Origin: a candidate division Zixibacteria bacterium RBG_16_43_9
GTDB taxonomy: Bacteria > Zixibacteria > MSB-5A5 > RBG-16-43-9
Length of the DNA: 9,414 nucleotides
NCBI GenBank assembly: GCA_001775355.1
Contig: MEWM01000001.1
Span: forward strand, 1 to 9,414
Reading direction: 5' to 3'
In this document: piece by piece, positions 1-4,700 of the stretch
How positions within the stretch are numbered: the stretch's first letter is position 1
Layout: the number at the start of each line of letters is the position of its first letter
Notes under the pieces: generated by a model
Database searches by the model: none
Told to the model about the DNA's origin: nothing
The model's input: only the letters and a program-made list of their open reading frames with translations
Program-made: the position numbers and the translations under genes

Positions 1-36
1 CCATCTGGTCAAGAGAACAGATAGATACAGGGAAAA

Positions 37-65
37 AGTAGAGACGCATGCGATGCGTCTCTACT
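37..65 (-). terminator. Hairpin terminator after the T9SS cargo gene
   Basis: A perfect 13-bp stem (AGTAGAGACGCAT and its complement) closes a 3-base loop. On the minus strand it is followed by TTTTTCCC, which is the form of a rho-independent terminator for the gene ending at 106. On the plus strand the hairpin is followed by A and then five T, so it could stop transcription from both directions. No gene is visible in positions 1-36. Confidence 0.75.
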
Positions 66-72
66 ATTTTTG

Positions 73-104
73 TGTAGGGGGGGGGTTCAAAACCCGCCCC
101 TACA
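73..104. repeat. GTAGGGG...CCCCTAC palindromic repeat with an expanded G run
   Basis: The right arm (AACCCGCCCCTACA) predicts a left arm TGTAGGGGCGGGTT, but the left arm carries nine consecutive G at 77-85 instead. One C has become G and one G has been added, so the hairpin is imperfect. The element starts one base past the stop codon of the T9SS cargo gene and lies next to the terminator hairpin. It shares its outer ends with 4576-4605 and resembles the left end of 5402-5458, so it is one member of a dispersed family. Confidence 0.7.
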
Positions 105-105
105 G

Positions 106-2277
106 TTATCTCAGCAAACTCATCTTCCTCGTTTCTTTATAATTCCCGGCTTTGAGCTGATAAAAATAAATCCCGGATGAAACTTCATTCCCTCTCTGGT
201 CTTTTCCATCCCAGATCACCTGATAATTTCCAGGTGATTTTTCTTCGTCCACTAATGTCTTCACCAACTGCCCGAGGACATTATAGATTTTAAGGGTGGT
301 GCGGGTGAGGCTACCAGCTCCGAGCTTCCTGCTACCGGCTTTGAATGGAATGGTGGTGAGGGGGTTAAAGGGATTTGGATAGTTCTGTCCAAGCTCGAAA
401 GCAACCGGAATCTGTTCAGGTGTATTCTGGACTGAGGTGGTGGTGTCGACATTCAGAACAACCGGCAAAGATAAAGGGTTCAAACTATGGTTTTTGTCCT
501 GTGAAAAAACTTTTAGTTTCCCCTTGAACAAACCCTGCCATAAGAAATAGCTGTCAAAAGTAAGCTTAATGGTTTGATTTTCTCCGGGGTTGATTTTACC
601 CTTCATTGGTGAAACCTGCAGAAAGGGAGGGTTTATACTGATTCTCAAACTGTCCCGTAAATAGTCCTGATTGTAGGATATAAGAAGCGCAGAGGTTCCA
701 TCTTCATTCTGAATCCCGACGGTGGCGGTATCGTTGGACTGGCTTAATTTTTCATATTGAAAATCGATTGAACCTGGTTTAGTCAGTATGACTTGAAAAG
801 TAAATAAGGCTCCGGTCTTGAAATGCTTTAGGTCCACAAATGAGACAACTATGGAATCAGAGGATTGAAACAGATAGATCTTGCTGTTCTGATTTAAAGT
901 TAAATTGCTCCAGAGCGGAGCGGTTAATCTGAAATAACCCTGAGCCCAGGGTAAGGGTTGGTTGACAAACCTTAATTCCCATGGATAGAAGCTCAAAACC
1001 CCATTGGTCAAAATCCACAGGGAATCATAAAGATTTCCGTAAAAAGGGAAAGGAAAACTCAGGGGAATTGGTCCATAGACTTTGTCCTTGTCCGCTGCAG
1101 AATTTATAAGCATGCCTCTTTGACTTATGTCCATCCACTCATAACTTAAACTTTTTCTGGTAAGATTATCGCTCCAATAATAGCCGTAAGAATCTGTCCC
1201 TTTTGTGGAATCATCAAAAGAAAGCTCAAATTCAATATTATAATCCAGAGGGAGTCCACCCGGGTTGGAAAGTTGAAGATACTCTTCTTTCTTCTGGCCT
1301 GAGGGTAATAAAACTTCTAAAGAATCTAAATCGGACTGCAGAAAAGCTCCGAGTCTGGGAGTAGCCTGAACCTCATTCGAGGTATCAGATTCCTGACCGG
1401 AATAAAGGGAAGTCAACTTATAATAGTAACCTTTGCCGTTAGTTACCTGGTCATCCAGGCAATAGAAACTGTCAGCAGGAAAGTATTTCAGGAAAGATTC
1501 AGTTGAGATAGAAAAGTTGGAGCTATCTCCTCTATATAAATTATATCCATCCGGTAAAAGAGAGGTTTGCAGGTCATTGGAGAGGGTCAGACATCTTATC
1601 ATCAGGTTAAAATTCCATTGGTTCCACTGCCAGTATCCATCTTTTTTCCACCCCCAGAAAGAGCTTCTGTGTACGGTGGAATTATCCGCTCCTATAAGAG
1701 GCGATGTTGATGTCTCCTTTAGCCAGTGGAAAACGACCCAGAAGGTATCCTCCGTGATCAAAAGATTATGCTCGATTTCCACCCATTCACCTTCAGATGA
1801 GCCATTCTCTGAGGCTTTCGCATAAACCGGCTCAGAAAGTGGCAATCCTGGTTTTCCGTGGTCATCTTTGTTTATAGTGACATAGAAAGGATCAGTAGCG
1901 TCGTATAAGGTATCTCCTGACTTTCCCTGATAGCTGATAAAGACTTTAGATTTGAGCAGGAGAAAAGGAGTTGAAGGAGAGAAAAATTTCTCCGCGGCAC
2001 AGTTCTCATACCACTGGTCGGAAACATAAAATTGAAGCTCTTTAGTCCCATCATCGAAGATTTTCTCTTCAGGATTTATCCCAGGCTTGAACCAGTAAAG
2101 AGGGATTTTTCCATCCATGTCTGAAATCGCGGTAAAAAAGGACGGTGCTGAATCCGGTTGTGGCGAAAAAGGGAAAACTTTAACTGGAAAAAATAAGAGC
2201 GATAAAAGTAAGATAGGTAAAGCGACAATTCTTTGGTTTTCAGAAAGGCTGGGTAGAGGAGAGATTAGTTTGGGCAT
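106..2277 (-). CDS. Secreted multidomain protein with C-terminal T9SS sorting domain
   Basis: This 723-residue protein of unknown specific function is predicted to be exported and then sorted through the outer membrane by the type IX secretion system. Residues about 16-37 form a hydrophobic signal peptide. Residues 230-305 (YNLYRGD, YYYKLTSLYSG) resemble a fibronectin III-type strand pattern. Residues 315-350 (LQLSNPGGLPLDYNI) and 550-610 (LQVSPMKG, NPGENQTIKLTF) look like ASH or choice-of-anchor Ig folds. Residues 400-545 (FPFPFYG, LWILTNGVLSF) match a beta domain common in secreted proteins of these lineages. Residues 627-723 are the sorting domain: LGQNYPNPFNP, LKIYNVLGQLV, GNYQVIWDGKD, SGIYFYQLKAG, KMSLLR. 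No catalytic motif is seen. A low-complexity insert lies at residues 647-658. No Shine-Dalgarno sequence precedes the ATG, although the promoter is good. It is likely an independent unit ending at 37-65. Confidence 0.85.
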   Translation of the reverse strand: MPKLISPLPSLSENQRIVALPILLLSLLFFPVKVFPFSPQPDSAPSFFTAISDMDGKIPLYWFKPGINPEEKIFDDGTKELQFYVSDQWYENCAAEKFFSPSTPFLLLKSKVFISYQGKSGDTLYDATDPFYVTINKDDHGKPGLPLSEPVYAKASENGSSEGEWVEIEHNLLITEDTFWVVFHWLKETSTSPLIGADNSTVHRSSFWGWKKDGYWQWNQWNFNLMIRCLTLSNDLQTSLLPDGYNLYRGDSSNFSISTESFLKYFPADSFYCLDDQVTNGKGYYYKLTSLYSGQESDTSNEVQATPRLGAFLQSDLDSLEVLLPSGQKKEEYLQLSNPGGLPLDYNIEFELSFDDSTKGTDSYGYYWSDNLTRKSLSYEWMDISQRGMLINSAADKDKVYGPIPLSFPFPFYGNLYDSLWILTNGVLSFYPWELRFVNQPLPWAQGYFRLTAPLWSNLTLNQNSKIYLFQSSDSIVVSFVDLKHFKTGALFTFQVILTKPGSIDFQYEKLSQSNDTATVGIQNEDGTSALLISYNQDYLRDSLRISINPPFLQVSPMKGKINPGENQTIKLTFDSYFLWQGLFKGKLKVFSQDKNHSLNPLSLPVVLNVDTTTSVQNTPEQIPVAFELGQNYPNPFNPLTTIPFKAGSRKLGAGSLTRTTLKIYNVLGQLVKTLVDEEKSPGNYQVIWDGKDQRGNEVSSGIYFYQLKAGNYKETRKMSLLR
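301..342 (-). repeat. In-frame repeat insertion inside the T9SS sorting domain
   Basis: Codons 646-659 encode AGSRKLGAGSLT and flanks between the FNPLTTIPF strand and the TLKIYNVLGQ strand. In most sorting domains these two strands are joined by only a few residues. The underlying DNA is built from repeated words (GCTACC, AGCT, TTCC, then GCTACC again). It looks like a low-complexity or mobile short repeat accommodated in frame. Confidence 0.5.
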
Positions 2278-2303
2278 GCGGGATTCTGCTATCGAGATTT
2301 TTC

Positions 2304-2334
2304 AGTATATAAATGAGGTTTAACCTAAAGTCAA
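2304..2334 (-). promoter_or_regulatory. Sigma70-type promoter of the T9SS cargo gene
   Basis: On the minus strand TTGACT (plus 2329-2334) is followed after 17 bases by TATATA (2306-2311), or after 19 bases by TATACT (2304-2309). Transcription would begin near 2298, giving a leader of about 20 bases before the ATG at 2277. The rest of the 406-base gap 2278-2683 is AT-rich, and I see no gene, repeat or RNA in it. Confidence 0.65.
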
Positions 2335-2683
2335 GGTTTTTTTGAAAAGTTTAAGAAAAAATATTTCCTCAATCAGCGGGAGAATACTGCTAAGACACAA
2401 TCCTGTACCAACTTAGAACAAAGGTTTTTGAGGGCTAAAAAGGATAAAAAAGTTTTGTTTCACCGAAAAAAAGCCATACTTATGTTATTAAGAATAATAG
2501 GAAATTGCTAAGTTCGAATAAAGATCCAGGAAGGGTACCTAAAAAAACTCTTGCTGTAGGGGAAGTTATGTCACGGCTCTTAGCTAATAAATGTCCACTT
2601 TGTTTGACGACGTCCAGAGAGGTGAGAATAATTTGTCAATAACTTTTTGAAAGATAGAAGGATAATCTGTTAGAAAATATAAA

Positions 2684-2771
2684 CGGAGAGACTGGGATTC
2701 GAACCCAGGAGTCCATTTCTGGACTACACGCTCTCCAGGCGTGCTCCTTAGACCAGCTCGGACATCTCTCC
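2684..2771 (-). tRNA. tRNA-Ser(GGA)
   Basis: This tRNA reads UCC and UCU serine codons. The acceptor arm GGAGAGA pairs with TCTCTCC, followed by discriminator G. The anticodon stem CACGC/GCGTG holds the loop CTGGAGA, giving anticodon GGA. The long class II variable arm AGTCCA-GAAA-TGGACT confirms serine. The T arm contains GGTTCGAATCC. No CCA is encoded, since GTTT follows the stem, so the 3' end must be added by a nucleotidyltransferase. Its 5' flank is nearly identical to that of the second serine tRNA. Confidence 0.97.
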
Positions 2772-2808
2772 GGAAGACAGTTTGTTCGTTTGAAGTTTGG
2801 CGTTTGGA
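2772..2808 (-). repeat. Serine tRNA leader repeat, copy 1
   Basis: The bases directly upstream of tRNA-Ser(GGA) match those upstream of tRNA-Ser(CGA) at 3404-3440. GGAAGACAGTTTGTTCGTTTG here compares with GGAATACAGTTTGTTCGTTTG there, one mismatch in 21, and a looser match continues for another 15 or so bases. Confidence 0.75.
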
Positions 2809-2830
2809 GAAAAAAACCAAGCTTCAAACG
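2787..2830 (-). promoter_or_regulatory. Leader hairpin upstream of tRNA-Ser(GGA)
   Basis: CGTTTGAAGTTTGG (2787-2800) pairs with CCAAGCTTCAAACG (2817-2830) at 13 of 14 positions around a 16-base loop. The loop carries a run of seven T on the transcribed minus strand. The hairpin lies between the predicted promoter and the mature tRNA, so it would form in the 5' leader of the precursor. Any role in processing or attenuation is inference. Confidence 0.4.
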
Positions 2831-2837
2831 CTGCGAA

Positions 2838-2866
2838 ATTATAACAATTTGATCGGTGAAAAGCAA
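2838..2866 (-). promoter_or_regulatory. Candidate promoter of tRNA-Ser(GGA)
   Basis: The minus strand has a perfect TATAAT (plus 2838-2843). A weak -35 TTGCTT (2861-2866) lies 17 bases upstream. Transcription would start near 2831, about 60 bases before the mature tRNA. The tRNA could therefore be expressed separately from the upstream nuclease gene. Confidence 0.5.
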
Positions 2867-2935
2867 GAATGTTTTGCAGTACTTATATCGAAAGACCCAT
2901 GCGATGTCCAGAATCTTCAATCGTATTCGCCAATT

Positions 2936-2953
2936 GCGAAGAGGGGGGATTCG
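2936..2953. repeat. Fragment resembling the 3' end of tRNA-Ser(CGA)
   Basis: GCGAAGAGGGGGGATTCG matches plus 3316-3334, the 3' acceptor and T-arm end of tRNA-Ser(CGA), in the same orientation. There is one substitution and one G fewer in the G run. The two copies flank the GIY-YIG gene as a direct repeat, as left by integration at a tRNA 3' end. The match is short and G-rich, so chance cannot be excluded. Confidence 0.35.
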
Positions 2954-2956
2954 CCG

Positions 2957-3250
2957 TCAGGCCTTGAGCGAGTCCTTTGGACGAGTCGAAGGGAACCCTC
3001 TAATTAACCATTCTTTCTTTTTTCTACGCCAGCCTTTCAATTGAGCCTCTCTCTTTCGTGCACTTGCATAGCTTTCGTGCGTTTCTGTATAAACTAAATA
3101 AACTGGTCTTCGCTTCTTCGTGAACTCTGATCCTTGCCCAGCATTATGTTCCCTAAGCCGATCGTCTATGTCTGTAGTAATGCCGACATAATATGAACCG
3201 TCGTTACATTGTAAAATATATACAGACCATAGTTGAGTTACATTATTCAT
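2957..3250 (-). CDS. Small GIY-YIG family nuclease
   Basis: This is a 97-residue stand-alone GIY-YIG domain of the UPF0213/YhbQ-like kind, a possible structure-specific or homing-type endonuclease. VYI at 10-12 and YVG at 21-23 are the name-giving strands. R31 and H35-N36 follow, and E68 in the AxxREAQLKGW segment is the expected metal-binding glutamate. The start is the ATG at 3250, preceded by AGAAG. Longer forms would run backwards through tRNA-Ser(CGA) and are not credible. Residues 85-97 (GFPSTRPKDSLKA) are encoded by the palindromic repeat at 2961-2993, which supplies the end of the frame. The gene lies between two serine tRNAs and is bounded by inverted copies of the same repeat family. 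The domain call is secure; substrate and biological role are unknown. Confidence 0.85.
   Translation of the reverse strand: MNNVTQLWSVYILQCNDGSYYVGITTDIDDRLREHNAGQGSEFTKKRRPVYLVYTETHESYASARKREAQLKGWRRKKKEWLIRGFPSTRPKDSLKA
2961..2993 (+). repeat. Palindromic repeat CCTTGAGC...GTCGAAGGG, left copy
   Basis: GCCTTGAGC and GTCGAAGGG are the ends of a repeat family seen again, inverted, at 3279-3298. This copy is longer because CGAGTC is duplicated around CTTTGGA. It encodes the C-terminal tail of the GIY-YIG protein on the minus strand. It forms the left boundary of the nuclease interval. Confidence 0.6.
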
Positions 3251-3258
3251 TTTAGTCT

Positions 3259-3275
3259 TCTGATTAAAAATCAGA
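3259..3275. repeat. Short hairpin before the GIY-YIG start codon
   Basis: TCTGATT and AATCAGA form a perfect 7-bp stem with loop AAA. It lies just upstream of the AGAAG ribosome-binding segment of the nuclease gene, overlapping its first bases. It could influence translation of the nuclease, or be a weak stop for the upstream tRNA transcript. Confidence 0.35.
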
Positions 3276-3278
3276 TTG

Positions 3279-3298
3279 CCCTTCGACAGGCTCAGGGC
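3279..3298 (-). repeat. Palindromic repeat CCCTTCGAC...CTCAGGGC, right copy
   Basis: Read on the minus strand it is GCCCTGAGC, two or three bases, then GTCGAAGGG. It is therefore inverted relative to 2961-2993. This sequence type is a widespread bacterial intergenic palindrome family. The two copies bracket the GIY-YIG gene. Confidence 0.65.
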
Positions 3299-3316
3299 CA
3301 CTGCCTGTGGCAGTGG
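3298..3316. repeat. Hairpin overlapping the encoded CCA end of tRNA-Ser(CGA)
   Basis: CCACTGCC-TGT-GGCAGTGG is a perfect 8-bp stem with a 3-base loop. Its right arm includes 3314-3316, the CCA of tRNA-Ser(CGA) on the minus strand. The hairpin directly abuts the right-hand repeat at 3279-3298. It could act as a processing signal or as part of the repeat element. Confidence 0.55.
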
Positions 3317-3403
3317 CGGAGAGGGGGGGATTCGAACCCCCGTACCCCGTAAGGGGTAAACGGTTTTCGAGACCGTCCCGTTCAACCACTCCGGCACCTC
3401 TCC
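3314..3403 (-). tRNA. tRNA-Ser(CGA)
   Basis: This tRNA reads UCG serine codons. The acceptor GGAGAGG pairs with CCTCTCC, with discriminator G (3317) and an encoded CCA (3314-3316). The anticodon stem ACGGT/ACCGT carries the loop CTCGAAA, giving anticodon CGA. The class II variable arm is TACCCC-TTAC-GGGGTA, and the T arm is GGGGGTTCGAATCCCCC. It lies 74 bases downstream of the membrane protein gene. I see no clear promoter of its own, so it may be processed from that transcript. Confidence 0.97.
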
Positions 3404-3440
3404 GGAATACAGTTTGTTCGTTTGTGAGTTTGGAGTTTGT
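3404..3440 (-). repeat. Serine tRNA leader repeat, copy 2
   Basis: This is the counterpart of 2772-2808, positioned identically at the 5' end of tRNA-Ser(CGA). The similarity includes the first six bases of the tRNA. A duplicated leader suggests duplication of a tRNA unit, or a shared processing signal. Confidence 0.75.
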
Positions 3441-3477
3441 AAAAGAACAAAAAAACAACAAAATCAAATCAAAAACA

Positions 3478-3960
3478 TTAATCGCTCGTGTTAAATTCTT
3501 TATTCAACTTTTCAAGTTCCTCCATTTTGGGTTTGAACAACTGAAACAAAATAAAAGTCATCGCCACAAACAAGGCAAAATGCTCCCAGGTTCCGCCTAA
3601 GATATAATAGACCAGTCCGTAGATCGTGGGCGAAAAACAAAGCCCATAGATAATTGTTCCGAATCCAAAGAGACCCTTTTCTATTGTGAGCTGAGGATTT
3701 TCCTGGAATTTTCTCTTAATATAAGGTCTCCAGGATTTAGTTTTAAGGATAAATATAGTTATAGCTTCTGCTGCGCTAAGGGCAAGTAAAACATAGAATA
3801 TCATGTTTAGATCCATCGGACTCTTTATGGAAACGAATCTATCCCGGAGATAAATGGCTAAAAAGAATATGACAACTGGTAAAAAGATGTCCAGGACCAT
3901 CCCTAATTGTAGAATCTTCGTATGCATCTTTTCAAGAGATTCATTCCAGCTATGGCTCAT
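3478..3960 (-). CDS. Four-helix integral membrane protein of unknown function
   Basis: I do not recognise a family for this 160-residue protein. Hydrophobic segments lie at about residues 18-37, 52-73, 97-119 and 125-142, so four membrane helices are likely. They are joined by basic loops (KTKSWRPYIKRKF at 73-85), and the protein has a charged C-terminal tail (KPKMEELEKLNKEF). No catalytic or metal-binding motif is visible. The start ATGAGCCATAG overlaps the end of tadA by 11 bases, and AGGTCAGGA just before it provides a ribosome-binding site inside tadA. Translation is therefore probably coupled. The tadA link may reflect shared expression and need not mean a shared pathway. Confidence 0.8.
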   Translation of the reverse strand: MSHSWNESLEKMHTKILQLGMVLDIFLPVVIFFLAIYLRDRFVSIKSPMDLNMIFYVLLALSAAEAITIFILKTKSWRPYIKRKFQENPQLTIEKGLFGFGTIIYGLCFSPTIYGLVYYILGGTWEHFALFVAMTFILFQLFKPKMEELEKLNKEFNTSD

Positions 3961-4423
3961 TCCTGACCTCTCTTAGCTCTTTGAAAAAAGTCTGAAGTAA
4001 TGCTGAACAATCCTCTTTCAAAATCTCAGGTACGACCTCTACCTGATGGTTGAGCCTTTTGTCCTGGACAAGATTATAGAGTGAACCGCACGCTCCGGCT
4101 TTAGGGTCAAAAGCTCCGAAGACTAACTTTTTCATTCTTGCCAGCACTATTGCTCCGGCACACATTGCACAGGGTTCCAGGGTCACGTATAAGACTGCTT
4201 CTGAAAGTCGCCAGGAGTTCAAATAATTGGCTGCTGCTCCAATAGCTAAGATTTCGGCATGAGCAGTGGGATCGTTCAGCGTTTCGGTCTGGTTATGTCC
4301 TCTGCCAATGACCTTATCCTGATAAACCACCACTGCGCCGACTGGCACCTCTTTTTTCTTAAGGGCTAAGTTTGCCTCCTGCAAAGCCACCCTCATCCAT
4401 TTTTCATCCTGATTTTCTGCCAT
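3950..4423 (-). CDS. tadA: tRNA-specific adenosine deaminase TadA
   Basis: TadA deaminates the wobble adenosine (A34) of tRNA-Arg(ACG) to inosine in the cytoplasm, allowing CGU, CGC and CGA to be read. The protein is 157 residues, the usual length. Zinc ligands and catalytic glutamate are complete: H55-A-E57 in TAHAEILAI, and P84-C85-x-x-C88 in LEPCAMCAGAI. N44 (GHNQ) and the C-terminal signature DPKAGACGSLYNLVQ with LNHQVEV separate it from guanine or cytosine deaminases. The start at 4423 lies about 15 bases after the predicted transcription start, with no clear Shine-Dalgarno sequence. It heads a leftward unit with the membrane protein gene and possibly tRNA-Ser(CGA). Confidence 0.96.
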   Translation of the reverse strand: MAENQDEKWMRVALQEANLALKKKEVPVGAVVVYQDKVIGRGHNQTETLNDPTAHAEILAIGAAANYLNSWRLSEAVLYVTLEPCAMCAGAIVLARMKKLVFGAFDPKAGACGSLYNLVQDKRLNHQVEVVPEILKEDCSALLQTFFKELREVRNEP

Positions 4424-4443
4424 TTTTCATTTACCAGTAGCTG

Positions 4444-4473
4444 ATAATATAAATCACTTTAAACCAGAGTCAA
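4444..4473 (-). promoter_or_regulatory. Sigma70-type promoter of tadA
   Basis: On the minus strand TTGACT (plus 4468-4473) is followed after 16 bases by TATATT (4446-4451), or after 18 by TATTAT (4444-4449). The -35 hexamer and the TTTATAT approach to the -10 are the same as in the T9SS cargo promoter. The implied leader is about 15 bases. Confidence 0.6.
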
Positions 4474-4486
4474 ACGATTTTATTGA

Positions 4487-4574
4487 ATGGTAGCCGCAAG
4501 TCCTACGGATCCGCGTCCAGGACTTCAGCTTGCGTATAAATATCGTAACGCAGACTAAAGTCTGCGGCTACCAT
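4487..4574. repeat. Composite palindrome GGTAGCCGCA...TGCGGCTACC
   Basis: Outer arms of 12 bp (ATGGTAGCCGCA at 4487-4498 and its complement at 4563-4574) enclose two hairpins. The first is CGCAAG/CTTGCG with AAGTCCT/AGGACTT (4495-4534). The second is CGCAGACT-AA-AGTCTGCG (4549-4566), which shares bases with the right outer arm. The result could fold as a three-way junction. It fills most of the divergent tadA-hydrolase gap and starts 14 bases upstream of the tadA -35 box. Confidence 0.7.
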
Positions 4575-4575
4575 G

Positions 4576-4605
4576 TGTAGGGGCACAACATGTTGTGCCC
4601 CTACA
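4576..4605. repeat. Perfect 30-base GTAGGGGC palindrome
   Basis: The half-site TGTAGGGGCACAACA is followed directly by its exact complement, with no loop. The outer GTAGGGG/CCCCTAC matches the element at 73-104. The core differs (CACAACA here, CGGGTT there), so the family keeps its ends and changes its centre. Confidence 0.85.
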
Positions 4606-4648
4606 TTGTCTAATTGTTTTTTATGAAGTACGGAAAGTGGCTTTTTCC

Positions 4649-4676
4649 TTGACAAAAGTTGGGCAACCTTTAAATT
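4649..4676 (+). promoter_or_regulatory. Candidate promoter of the UPF0173 hydrolase
   Basis: A perfect TTGACA (4649-4654) is followed after 16 bases by TAAATT (4671-4676), which matches four of six -10 positions. Transcription would start near 4683, about 18 bases before the ATG. Confidence 0.5.
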
Positions 4677-4700
4677 GAGGAGAATAAAAATGGAGGGATT

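Noticed and set aside
2601..2624. Plus-strand TTGACG with an AT-rich -10-like segment
   Set aside because: Spacing is poor and it would only transcribe antisense to tRNA-Ser(GGA).
2741..3044. Plus-strand open frames over the region right of tRNA-Ser(GGA)
   Set aside because: They run antisense through the tRNA, its leader and the repeats, and their sequences show no domain. The phrases in them are translations of repeat DNA.
3251..3397. Upstream in-frame ATG that would lengthen the GIY-YIG protein to 146 residues
   Set aside because: The extension would be read through tRNA-Ser(CGA) and the palindromic repeat. The internal ATG at 3250 has a ribosome-binding site and begins just before the domain.
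3264..3600. Open frames on both strands across tRNA-Ser(CGA)
   Set aside because: They consist of tRNA and repeat sequence (for example GGFEPPYPVRGK, a typical false translation of a tRNA).
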